Notes under the pieces: model-generated
What the model saw: only the letters and a program-made list of their open reading frames with translations
Databases searched by the model: none
What the model was told of the DNA's origin: nothing
In this document: positions 21,556 through 31,064 of the stretch, piece after piece
Layout of the letters: each line of letters starts with the position of its first letter
Numbering within the stretch: the first letter of the stretch is position 1
Position numbers and translations under genes: made by a program
NCBI GenBank assembly: GCA_949358305.1
Contig: OX442322.1
Location: 2,232,001-2,296,000 of the forward strand
Reading direction: 5' to 3'
From: Strigamia acuminata
Taxonomy: Eukaryota; Arthropoda; Chilopoda; Geophilomorpha; Linotaeniidae
DNA: 64,000 nucleotides

Positions 21556-22237
21556 CTCAGGTAAAAAAAATCTGCAGAATTCTGCAGAAAGTTTGCCAGC
21601 AGAAAAAATTCTGCAGAAAATCTTTTTTTGTCTGCAGAATTCTGCATAAAAATTGCCAGCCGAAAAAAGTTGCCAGAAAATCTTTTTTCTCTGCAGAATT
21701 GTGCAGAATAATTCCAAATGGACGCATTTAGTTCCTTTAATACACATAAACATTTACAACGTCTTTAAATTAAACTTTATTTATTTAAACTTTTTATTTA
21801 AAGCTGAGACTATTTGAAAATTTAAAACCATTTCGAAAAAAGTAACTATATAAGAGAAGTTATGCATTTAAATAGTATAAGCTGTACAAGTCTAGTGGTT
21901 AGAGCACTGGTCTTTAGAACAATGGGTCCTAGGTTCAATTCCGGCAGAGGTCATGTTAAAAAAAAAAACTAAAAGATTTAAATAAAGATAAATAAAAATG
22001 TCAATAAAACATGCAATTTGTGCTAATAACAATGAAAACTAATTGTTGAATATGGGTTGTAAAAGAAATTAAATGGCTTTATACGGTGAATGAAACCCAT
22101 CTACATTTACAAGTATGAAAATATTCTGCAGAAAAGGTTAACATTTTTCTGAAGAATTCTGCAGAATTTGGTAAGTTTTTCTGAAGAAAATTTTTCTGCA
22201 CAACATGCAGAATTCTGCAGAACCTTTTTCTCCTGGG
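21556..22237. mobile_element. MITE-like inverted-repeat element in the Ulp1-like gene
   Basis: The ends are inverted repeats of about 32 bp: ctcaggtaaaaaaaatctgc at the left and, reverse-complemented, cccaggagaaaaaggttctg at the right. Both lead into copies of the palindrome CTGCAGAATTCTGCAG. Removing the element restores the C48 core frame if the 2-bp duplication ac (21554-21555 and 22238-22239) is counted once. No transposase frame. It contains a tRNA-like segment followed by an A-run. Confidence 0.7.
21886..21972 (+). repeat. tRNA-like segment with A-tail (SINE-like)
   Basis: Pol III promoter boxes are visible: an A-box-like tctagtggttagagcactgg (21891-21910) and a perfect B box, ggttcaattcc, at 21932-21942, about 40 bases on. 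An A-run follows at 21957-21969. A full cloverleaf was not established (the acceptor stem is weak), so it is called tRNA-derived, not a functional tRNA. Confidence 0.5.
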
Positions 22238-22691
22238 ACTATAAATAGTTGCCAGTGTTCTATTTCGGGTATTGGAAATATCCAAATTGACTTTCCATGA
22301 TGGTCATGGGTCTTCTTCATCCATCGTCTTGCCTCGGGAAAACGGTCAGGGTCTAACATCATTTGGACAAAATCGAATCTGACCGCCCATACGTGACTAT
22401 TTGATTTCGCCAACATTCTCAAATAATAGTCAATGACACTTGGGTGAACCCAAGCCTTTTTACCTGACGCAAGGTGTCCAAGAGATGCCATCTCATGATT
22501 TTTTATAATTATGGACGGATCATCCGACATCGTGATCGCCGTCTCTTCCATTGGTCGATAACTGAAGTTCACTGTCGCCTCTAACACCTCCATTTGCTGG
22601 TCTCCCTGCAGACGAACGCGATAGAGTTCTAATTTTTTCGGCAATATCACGCATGGATCTCCTTTGTATTCCCGTCGTCCGAGTGCTTTTC

Positions 22692-23010
22692 TGTTGAATC
22701 GTAGTGGATAATGGTGTGGATTTATTAAATCTGCAGTGGTGTGGAAAAACTCCCTAGTAAGAAAGAAACACATGAGATCTTAAGTGGTTCAAAGCAGAAC
22801 ATAAAGTGAGTGTTTATTCAGATGTCACGTGACTTCCTCGGGTATACAGTGCCACCTGTTGGCATGACATGTAAATAATACACTAGAATGATCGCAAACA
22901 CTCATAATGTTTGATGCGAACATAAACAAATAAATATACAAATGTGAGAACAATGTCGATTGATAATACGATATAAATACAGCAAGATTAACGAACACAG
23001 CAAGTTAACA
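22692..23010 (-). repeat. CopJ 3' LTR
   Basis: 319 bp, TGTTAAC to ATTCAACA on the minus strand, preceded by the purine tract acgaggggggcgat. It contains the perfect E-box palindrome gtcacgtgac (22824-22833) next to an aataaa signal. Its partner is 57622-57940. Confidence 0.9.
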
Positions 23011-23028
23011 ATCGCCCCCCTCGTATAA

Positions 23029-24131
23029 TCAAGCGATTAACGTATTAAGATTAACCAAAAATCGATTACAAAATTGTGTTAATTCGGTTTTGTCGACCGA
23101 TTTTGTGAATATGTCAGCGAAATTTGATTTAGTCCCCACATGTATTACTTGGAGATTCTCCCTTTTGACGAGTTCCCGTATAAAATGATATCTTACGTCA
23201 ATATGTTTCGTTTTTCGATTTTCGATATTTGACTTCGTAAAGTCAACAGAAGAAATATTATCGCACAACACTCTGTGAAAGAATTTGTTCGCCAAATCAG
23301 GGACGATCTCATATAACACTCGGACAATCCACATATAATCTTTCACAGTTTCTGTGAGAGCCACATATTCCGCCTCCATGGTCGATAGTGTCACGTTGCG
23401 CTGTTTAAATGTTCTCCAGTAGATGGGCGCGTTGCCTAACGTTATAAGGGTTCCGCCAACAGAAATTCGATCATCGCAATTGTTGGCGTAATCCGAATCG
23501 CTATAGCCAATGACTTCTATTCGGTCGTTAGGGAACAACATCGGTTCGAGGTCCTTTGTTGTCCTTAAATAGCTAAGCAGCTCCAACAGCACAATCCAAT
23601 GGTCCCATCCTGGGTTGGACTGGAATTGGCTCAAAATGTTGACTGCATACGTGATATCGGGCCTTGTCCTTGACGCTATGAACGCCAACGAGCCAAGTAA
23701 ACTCCTGTATGGGATTGTCCAATTGTGGTTGGACATTGTTGTTTAGTGAGAATGGTTGACTTCACCATTGGTTGCGACCTGATTTTCACCGACCGCAAGT
23801 GACTCTCAAATCTTAACAATACTTTGTTGACGTAGGACCTTTGGTGTAAGATCATCAGTTGTCTGTGTGAGCAAAATTCCACTCCCAACAATTTCTTGGT
23901 CCGTCCCAAAATCACGAGGTCGAAGTGTGTTTTGATCATGTTGAGGACGTTCATGGCATCCTCGTATTGCTTGCCAAAAACAACGATATCGTCCACGTAT
24001 ACAATCAAATACGCAATATCACCGAATTTATAGACGCAGTTACACCAGTTTACGTGTTGTAGGCCAAGTTTTAGCAAAGTTTCTTCAAATTCAATGCCCC
24101 ATTCTCTTTCGGATTGATGTAACCCATATAT
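23029..24131 (-). pseudogene. CopJ pol, C-terminal RT and RNase H
   Basis: Continues the RT broken off at 37147. It starts with the residues that follow LLRAI in other copies (YGLHQSEREWGIEF), then an RT active site (YVDDIVVFG, near 23990), RNase H (YSDSDYANNCDD, near 23485) and DNISSVDFTKS to the stop at 23029. An out-of-frame deletion of roughly 25 bases near 23710-23735 removes the EDFK-MEG segment. Confidence 0.87.
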
Positions 24132-24447
24132 TGTTGATTTGTACTATTAAATAGTGCAGAATGTTTAGTTTCACAGTGGTGTGGAAAGCATTAGTGTGGA
24201 AATAAAAGAACACAGTCTTTTCAGGTTCAAAACAAAACATGAAGTGAGGTTTTATTTCTAAGTCATGTGACTCAAACTACCTGGTGCCACCTGTAGGCAA
24301 TTAATATAAGTTATACACAATAACAACTGTGGTCACTTACGTGGCCAGAAGTAAATATAAACATCGAATCAAAGAACATATTACCGCTTGAATAATGCGA
24401 TATAAATATACAGATATCTTAAAGTAAATATATGCTACATCTCAACA
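24132..24447 (-). repeat. CopX 3' LTR
   Basis: TGTTGAGATG to AATCAACA on the minus strand, after a gagggggccgat purine tract. E-box gtcatgtgac is at 24262-24271, beside the aataaa-type signal. Confidence 0.9.
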
Positions 24448-24465
24448 ATCGGCCCCCTCGCATTA

Positions 24466-25230
24466 TTAAGCATTTAGGACATTTAAATCAACTAGGAAGC
24501 GATTACAGAATTGAACAAGATCACACTTATCAACAGACTTTGTAAAAATGTCCTCATAATTACATTTTGTCCCAACATGCACTATTTGAAGATTGTCATT
24601 CCTTACAAGCTCTTTTATAAAGTGGTACCGAATGCCTATATGCTTCGTTTGTCGGTTCTCGATGTTGGATTTTGTAAAATCCACTGTCGAAATGTTGTCA
24701 CACAACACACAATGATAGAACTTGTCGGCCAAGTTGGGAACAATTTCGTGTAGAACCCGAACAATCCACATGTAGTCCTTTACTGTCTCCGTAAGGGCTA
24801 CATATTCGGCCTCCATAGTTGATAGCGTCACATTACGTTGCTTGAAGGTTCTCCAATACACAGGTGTATTTCCTAGCGTTATTAGAGTTCCTCCAACGGA
24901 GATTCGATCATCTCTATTGTTGGCGTAATCCGAGTCACTATGGCCAACAACTTCGATTCGACTGTTTGGGAATAACATCAGTCCAAAATTTCTCGTCGTC
25001 CTTAGATAACTCAGTAAGTCCAGTAAGACAGTCCAGTGAGTCCATCCTGGATTTGACTGGAATTGGCTTAAAATATTGATCGCGTAAGTCATGTCGGGCC
25101 TAGTTCTCGATCCGATGAATGCTAGCAATCCAAGCAAACTTCTGTAAGGAATCCCTTCCATAAGCTTGAAATCCTCGATTGTATTTGGACAGTCCTGCTT
25201 GGTGAGCACAGTTGATTTGGTCATCGGTTG
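24466..25230 (-). pseudogene. CopX pol C-terminus (RT end and RNase H)
   Basis: From the GypY joint at 25230 it reads MTKSTVLTKQDCPNTIEDF, then the RT tail (GSRTRPDMTYAINILSQFQ), RNase H (HSDSDYANNRDDRIS, a YSDSD variant), DNISTVDFTKSN and a C-terminus ending at 24466. This stretch is open with no stop. Its N-terminal continuation is 31069 and up. Confidence 0.9.
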
Positions 25231-26090
25231 TGTCACAAGCAAATAGGGCAACCCCAGTGCAGCACTGCAATGCACATCAAATATACTGTTTTATTGTTGG
25301 ACACCATTTTAGACACTCATGCACCTGTTGATGAGTCATTTGTTTCTCAGAAGTGAGCAATTAAGTAATTAGAGAGAAGGAGGAGTTAAGTACATCAGTT
25401 GCTCTTGAATGTACATGAGAACTAGCATATGTGATTACACTGTCGGATTAGCAGGGGTTGGAATGCACAATTTCAACACCTGTGAAAAAGCAGTGAAAGC
25501 ACAGTTGCACTCTCACTTCCAAGCAGTGAACACCTCTCTCAGTTGCTGAGTTGGCTCCTACATTCTCTTGCTGAGAACACCTACGTTGATGCAGTTTTGT
25601 TAACCAACATAGAACATTTTGGACATCCAAGAAAACCACTTTGAGTCTTCATGTATCCAGTTTGAAACCAACAACCAAGTGCCATGTTGAAGTCAGCTGA
25701 TCTACTAGAACTCAAGTGAACAATTGTGTGTTAGTGTGTGTGATTTCCATGTTCTACTATGTTAATTGTAAGTACCACTTTTGATTGCTACAAATCCGTT
25801 TTTCTTCCATTTATCTATTTTATTTAATTGGATAGAGATATACATGTTAGTTGAGTGTATTTTGCTTTAGCTTATTTTTAGCTAGGTCATGTGTTGTACC
25901 ACATAGGCCTATTTTGTAGGATTAGTATTGGTTAGTATTGGCGTGAGCCAGCCTCAAAGAAGGCGAATTAATTATTCATTTTTGTCATTTTATTTTAGTG
26001 TGTTTACTTAATAAACCTTTTTCATTTTACAATGAGTCCTATTATTTCTACTCTGGATTCCACTGACCACATAAAAATTACCTTGCCACA
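25231..26090 (+). repeat. GypY 5' LTR
   Basis: 860 bp, TGTCACAAG to TTGCCACA, with an aataaa signal near 26010. Partner at 30204-31064. The short frames inside it are not supported as genes. Confidence 0.92.
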
Positions 26091-26796
26091 ATGGTGCCGT
26101 GACAATAAGGAATCTGACTGTATTGTTTAAAGAAAATTTACGGTTAAAATTTTGAAAAACTTAAATTTTTGTTGAAAATTTTTGGGAAAATTTTTTTTTC
26201 TAGTCTTAAGATTAAAGGGACTGGATGGGAAATTTTGTTGTTGTAAAAGCAGTCAGAGTGGATCCGAATTTAGTGTGGATTTAGTAAGATTTGTGCATTT
26301 TTTTTTCCATTTTTTCCATTTCTAAATTTTGGGGGTAAATGTATTGTCTAGTTGAGACAAAGAAAATTTTTGTGGAATTGCCAGGTGTGGAATTCCTTCG
26401 TTCGTTTTTGGTTACCCCTAATTGGGCTCTATTGTTCAGAGGATTGGAAGGAAATTAGAACATACTTCAAAGGATTAGGAAGGAATGCATAACTCAAGAG
26501 ATTATTGGATACAATGGAATGATCCTTTTGAATGTTTTGCAGGATTAGTTTAACTTGTTTTAAATATTTTGAAGGATTAGTTTAACTTGGTTTAAATATT
26601 TTTGGTTTAAATATTTTTTTGGTTTAAATATTTTAAGGGATTAGTTTGACTTGATTTAAAATATTTTGGAGAATTTTGTCAGACTTTAGAAATAAAATTT
26701 TGGTTTTGACTTTTGGATTTGAATGGTGATTTTGGAATTGTACTGTTGTTTAAAGATATTTTGGTTATACTGGCTTATGGTCCCAAATGTTGAATT
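26091..26796 (+). other. GypY leader with primer binding site
   Basis: One base after the LTR is TGGTGCCGTGACAAT (26092-26106), in the position of a tRNA 3'-end primer site. The tRNA was not identified. The rest is a non-coding, T-rich leader with tandem-like units of attagtttaacttg and ggtttaaatattt at 26540-26640. Confidence 0.6.
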
Positions 26797-27153
26797 ATGC
26801 CGGATAAGGTTGACTCCATTTTAGAGGCCATAAAGGACCTTACCCTAGCGATTCAGCAAAGATCAACTGCACAGATTAATAGTGCAAAAGGGTCTAATGG
26901 GACATATTATAAATGTCGGGAATTGGGACATTAGGGTAAGGACTGCAAAGTTTCGAAACAAGAGTGGAAGTGTTCGTTGTGTGGCGGGAAGGGGCATGGC
27001 AGCTTCAAATGTGCCAACAACAAGAGTAAGCAACAGGGTTTCAGATCACGATTTGAAAGGAAACCATGGACAAAAGGGCAGTCCACTGAGAAAAAGGATG
27101 ACTCAAAGGAAGTTGAAAAGAGTCAGCAGGCCCCAGAGAAACCGTTAAACTAG
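26797..27153 (+). pseudogene. gag: GypY shortened Gag (nucleocapsid only)
   Basis: ATG 26797 begins MPDKVDSILEAIKDLTLAI, then goes after only about 40 residues straight into two zinc knuckles, so the capsid domain is missing. Knuckle 1 has lost its first Cys (Tyr in its place) and has a TAG at 26932 just after the His. Knuckle 2 is intact, CX2CX4HX4C (26971-27012). A basic tail ends in TAG at 27151-27153, where the slip site lies. The capsid loss could be a deletion or the ancestral state of the family. Confidence 0.65.
27144..27153 (+). promoter_or_regulatory. Candidate -1 slip site at the GypY gag stop
   Basis: G TTA AAC (27144-27150) is phased in the gag frame and is followed at once by the gag TAG. 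GTTAAAC fits the X XXY YYZ-like class used for -1 frameshifting, for example in arteriviruses. The downstream ORF is in the -1 frame and opens after a TGA at about 27114, so it overlaps gag only here. No clear downstream stem was found. Confidence 0.5.
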
Positions 27154-29056
27154 ATAGGCAGACGGAACAAAGACCAAGTTCTGTCACAGCCCAAATAGTT
27201 GTAACAACAGGTCTAGAAAGCTTTGGAAGCTATGGTGTAGTAGTAGGAGATTTAGGAAAAGATGATAGTTTGCAACCGGAGGAGTGGGAAGAGGTTTTCA
27301 GGACTTTTGGTTCTAACATAGGAACATTAGAAGCAGAGGGGGAAACAGAATTAATGAAAATGGAAAACACGCCAGATTTTAAAGACATTCCAGAACAATT
27401 CGACCTTTGTAAAGTGGAAGAGGGGGAAAACACGCCTAGCATTGAGGACATTCCCAACCACTATGATCTCTATGATGGGGAATTAATAGAAGCGGAAGTC
27501 GAATTCTATTCTAAGATTGCAATTGTCAAGATGGAGGACTCAGTGTTGGGAACAAGTGACACACCAGTGGGTACACAGGTCACTGACCTCCCAGCGCAAT
27601 GGGTCAGCCAGAAATTACAGGACCGAGAAATAGTACGCATTGTCAACCACGATCATGAAGAAAACACAACGCAATGGGGTGGGCAGTGGCAGTTTCTTTG
27701 GATTTTTCTCCTGTATGGGTTTTATACTTTGATATTTATTTGTGGATTTTCCATAAAATTCTTGGTATGGGCGGGATCCCAGTCAGGACCTGCAGCCAGG
27801 TATCTCTATAAGTGTATGAATTATTCGCTCCAAGGCCTAGTTAAACAAGGAGCAAGAGTTTTGCCAGTTGCTAGGAGAACAAGAGAATGGGGAAAATCAC
27901 AAATCAGATTAATCAACAGTAATTGGACTAAGTTTCGGCGCAAATTTTGGTTTTTATCCAAGCAATGGGTTAGGCAGTGGCAAGATTTTCTCTTGATATT
28001 TTGTCTGTATAGCTTAGTATTCACGGTGGTAGTTTGTGAGCTTTCCGCAAAGTTTTTGGTAAGGGCAGGATCCAAGGCAGGACTTGCAACCAGGAATCTT
28101 TGTATGGTTTGGTTTTGTTCACTCCAGGGCCTAGTAATGCATGGGACAAGATTTTTGTCAGCTGCTAGGAAAGCGAGGGAATTAGGGAAGTCACAGATCG
28201 GCATTTTGAATAGAGGGTGGGCTAGATTTTGGTCCAAGTTCAAAAACAATGGGTGGACTAGATTTTGGTTCAAGTTCAAAAACAAAAAGTGGACTAGATT
28301 TTGGTTCAAGTTCAAAAACAAGAAGTGGGCTAGATTTTGGTCCAAGTTCAAAAATAATGGGAAGACTAGATTTTGGTCTGAGTTCAAGAAAATGGAGAGA
28401 ACGTGTCGTGATTCGACTTTGTGGTTAAAGATAATAAATAATATTCGGGAATACAATGCTAGTTATAATACTGCTTTATTTAAACACGCTTACTAATACA
28501 ATATGAATTTAGATGATTCCAATGGTGGTCCTCGGATTCGACTGCGAATACGATTTGCCGCTAAACAATGGCGGATCCAATTGTTTAGTCCTACGCGTGG
28601 TCTGGTTGTTGTCTAGGGTTATTTCCACGTGTTATAATGAACACGCGAGAATTCGCTTTCTCGTGCGAATTAAACGAATATCGTTCGGGTATTTATTCTA
28701 GCGTAGATTGGCTACGCTAAATAAATGTGGCTGTTGTACAGTTGAAAAGGTCAGCGGGCACCGGTCCTCGATCAATCCGTGAAACGGCCTGAAAGGTGAG
28801 GTAGTGGTGCTAATGCTGAATGTGGTAACTGTAATCTCATTTCCGGTCAAGCGTCGGTGTTATATATTAGCCGGAAATGACGTCATATGCAAATCGCCAT
28901 GATTATGCAGGTTCGCAGAAATACGAGACTAGTTAGTCTAGTCAGTATTTCTAGCGCGGTCTAGTGGCGAGTATTAGTAACACGATAATCGTCACTAATT
29001 ACTTCTTCAGGTGATGCCGAATCACCACAAACTATGGTGTGTTTCACTATGAATAG
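27147..29056 (+). CDS. GypY ORF-TM: unknown protein with two hydrophobic modules and 12-residue repeats
   Basis: Not recognised. In the -1 frame relative to gag, it runs without a stop from the slip site to 28403, where a solo LTR has inserted, and resumes at 29033 to TAG 29054-29056. Order: an acidic region with two similar segments (ENTPDFKDIPEQFDL and ENTPSIEDIPNHYDL); a first hydrophobic stretch (FLWIFLLYGFYTLIFICGF, near 27698); the motif SLQGLVKQGARVLPVARR; a second hydrophobic stretch (FLLIFCLYSLVFTVVVCEL, near 27987) with the same motif again (SLQGLVMHGTRFLSAARK); and five 12-residue repeats. The second half duplicates the first. It occupies the slot where protease normally starts, yet has no DTG/DSG site. 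There is no ATG near its start, which fits frameshift expression. It may be a membrane-associated protein. Confidence 0.65.
28218..28397 (+). repeat. Five tandem 36-bp units in ORF-TM
   Basis: Five in-frame units each encode 12 residues with the pattern [WK]-[TA]-R-F-W-[SF]-[KE]-F-K-x-x-x: WARFWSKFKNNG, WTRFWFKFKNKK twice, WARFWSKFKNNG and KTRFWSEFKKME. Units 2 and 3 are almost identical at base level, which suggests recent unequal exchange. Confidence 0.9.
28404..29029. repeat. Solo LTR-like insertion in ORF-TM
   Basis: 626 bp with inverted ends TGTCGTGATT and AATCACCACA (one mismatch). The flanks share aac (aacg on the left, aact on the right), so a 3- to 4-bp duplication is likely. Removing it lets ORF-TM continue in frame for eight codons to a stop. 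No long frame inside. Its family is not seen elsewhere in the window. Confidence 0.6.
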
Positions 29057-30203
29057 CTAAGAGACATCAAAAGGGTTCTACAATAGGATTGGAATAACGG
29101 GATTAAATAGAGCATTTATTAAGGATCTGGTGACAGAATATCCAGATGAATTTGCAATGAACATTTCTGATCTAGGGTGTACTAACATGATGGTACATCA
29201 CTTCCAGATCTATTCAGAAAGGATACAGTATGTAACTGGAGAGAAGCATAACAAGTGGGAATTCCTTACTTGGCGTGGACTTTTAGTAGATTTCTTTTTT
29301 TTTCCCTTGTCTGTCAAAAAACTTTGTTGTTGTTTGTTCTCACAACATCATGATTCGAGTTTTTCCATTGCTGGGGAGATAAATTTTGCGTGAATTGTTG
29401 ATTTCATTTTACATTCTAAGGTTTTGAGTTGTTGAGTATACTTTTGGCCTTAGGGTTAAAGGATTTTGGATAAGAATGAATTTTGCATTCAGATGCAAAC
29501 AGGAAGTTGAGTTTTAGAAGTTTTTGATTTGGATTGGTTTTTGCTAATCCTGGTAGATTGGGTTTTGCCAATCAGGGTCATATTAATTATAACACTCATT
29601 GGAATGACATGGATACAGATCCACCTTGCATTCCATGAGTCAAGACAATAGGGGGATTAACGAGGGGATTAAAAGGGGGAGAGTTATGCAGTCTTGGTGA
29701 CCCCTTTTGTGTTCTTTATAAAAATTGATGATTAAATATATTGGGATATTTTTTTTTGCTTGTTGTTTTCTCATCTTTCTTGAAAAACTTTTCTTCTCAA
29801 TTTCTTTTTGATTGAATTTTTTTTGCGTAATTATGTGGATTTTGGCAATAGAATTGGTAAAGTTTTTAGTGTATATAAGGTGATTTTGATTACCAAGATT
29901 ATTTCGGAAATTTTTCTTTACCATCATATTATAATGTACTGTTGCATGTGACCATTGTTAGTTATAATGTCACGTGAGTCTTTTTTTTTGGGAGTTATTG
30001 AATATGATGTTATACAGAAATTGTGTTATAATATTGGATTATTGGCATGTGGTACATGTGTGTTGAACTTGTTGTGTATTTTGTGATTTTGTGTTTTATA
30101 AATTTTTATTATTTGATGTGTTGCGGTGGAAGCTTTCCAGAGGACTGGAAAGAGTTGTGACTCAAACACTCTTGGGACTTGGAGTTGTTTTTGTCAGGGG
30201 AGA
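29057..30203 (+). other. GypY 3' internal region with pre-RT remnant and polypurine tract
   Basis: Near 29100-29230 one frame reads FIKDLVTEYPDEFAMNISD and then LGCTNMMVHHF, resembling the segment just before RT in gypsy Pol. The rest of Pol is absent. The remainder is T-rich non-coding DNA and ends in aggggaga (30196-30203), the polypurine tract before the 3' LTR. Confidence 0.55.
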
Positions 30204-31064
30204 TGTCACAAGCAAATAGGGCAACCCCAGTGCAGCACTGCAATGCACATCAAATATACTGTTTTATTGTTGGACACCATTTTAGACACTCATGCACCTG
30301 TTGATGAGTCATTTGTTTCTCAGAAGTGAGCAATTAAGTAATTAGAGAGAAGGAGGAGTTAAGTACATCAGTTGCTCTTGAATGTACATGAGAACTAGCA
30401 TATGTTTTGACACTGTCGGATTAGCAGGGGTTGGAATGCACAATTTCCACACCTGTGAAAAAGCAGTGAAAGCACAGTTGCACTCTCACTTCCAAGCAGT
30501 GAACAGCTCTCTCAGTTGCTGAGTTGGCTCCTACATTCTCTTGCTGAGAACACCTACTTTGATGCAGTTTTGTTAACCAACATAGAACATTTTGGACATC
30601 CAAGAAAACCACTTTGAGTCTTCATGTATCCAGTTTGAAACCAACAACCAAGTGCCATGTTGAAGTCAGCTGAACCTACTAGAACTCAAGTGAACAATTG
30701 TGTGTTAGTGTGTGTGATTTCCAAGTTTTACTATGTTAATTGTAAGTACCACTTTTGATTGCCACAAATCCGTTTTTCTTTCATTTATCTATTTTATTTA
30801 ATTAGATAGAGATATACATGTTAGTTGAGTGTATTTTGCTTTAGCTTATTTTTAGCTAGGTTATGTGTTGTACCACATAGGCCTATTTTGTAGGGTTAGT
30901 ATTGGTTAGTATTGGCGTGAGCCAGCCTCAAAGAAGGCGAATTAATTATTCATTTTTGTCATTTTATTTTAGTGTGTTTACTTAATAAACCTTTTTCATT
31001 TTACAATGAGTCTTATTATTTCTACTCTGGATTCCACCGACCACATAAAAATTACCTTGCCACA
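30204..31064 (+). repeat. GypY 3' LTR
   Basis: 861 bp, TGTCACAAG to TTGCCACA, preceded by a polypurine tract and followed by the target duplication gttg at 31065-31068. Confidence 0.92.

Larger units (their letters stand above)
21226..22691 (-). pseudogene. Ulp1/SENP-like (C48) cysteine protease, 3' part, interrupted
   Basis: Second part of a protein whose first part is at 57941-58516; CopJ lies between. After the CopJ joint the frame reads ALGRREYKGDPCVILPKK and then WVHPSVIDYYLRMLAKSN. The C48 catalytic core follows: His in EHWQLFIV (22255-22257), Asp in SLYDPSG (about 21514), the oxyanion Gln in RMQQLDGDSCG, and Cys at 21376-21378. The order His-Asp-Gln-Cys is diagnostic of proteases that cleave SUMO or related tags. 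A 682-bp element at 21556-22237 splits the core just after the His. The stop is at 21226-21228. Such proteases occur both as host genes and inside some DNA transposons, and the origin here is unresolved. Confidence 0.75.
25231..31064 (+). mobile_element. GypY: non-autonomous gypsy-type LTR element with a novel ORF
   Basis: Plus-strand element with LTRs 25231-26090 and 30204-31064. The 4-bp target duplication is gttg (25227-25230 and 31065-31068), inside CopX pol. The internal region of about 4.1 kb has a primer site, a short gag retaining only nucleocapsid, a -1 slip site, an ORF with two hydrophobic modules, a small remnant resembling the segment just before gypsy RT, and a polypurine tract. 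No protease, RT, RNase H or integrase is present, so it would need enzymes from a relative. The LTRs differ at about 17 positions by eye. Confidence 0.83.

Noticed and set aside
25448-25639. Minus-strand 63-codon frame repeated in both GypY LTRs (also 30421-30612).
   Set aside because: It is duplicated only because the LTR is duplicated; no motif or start support.
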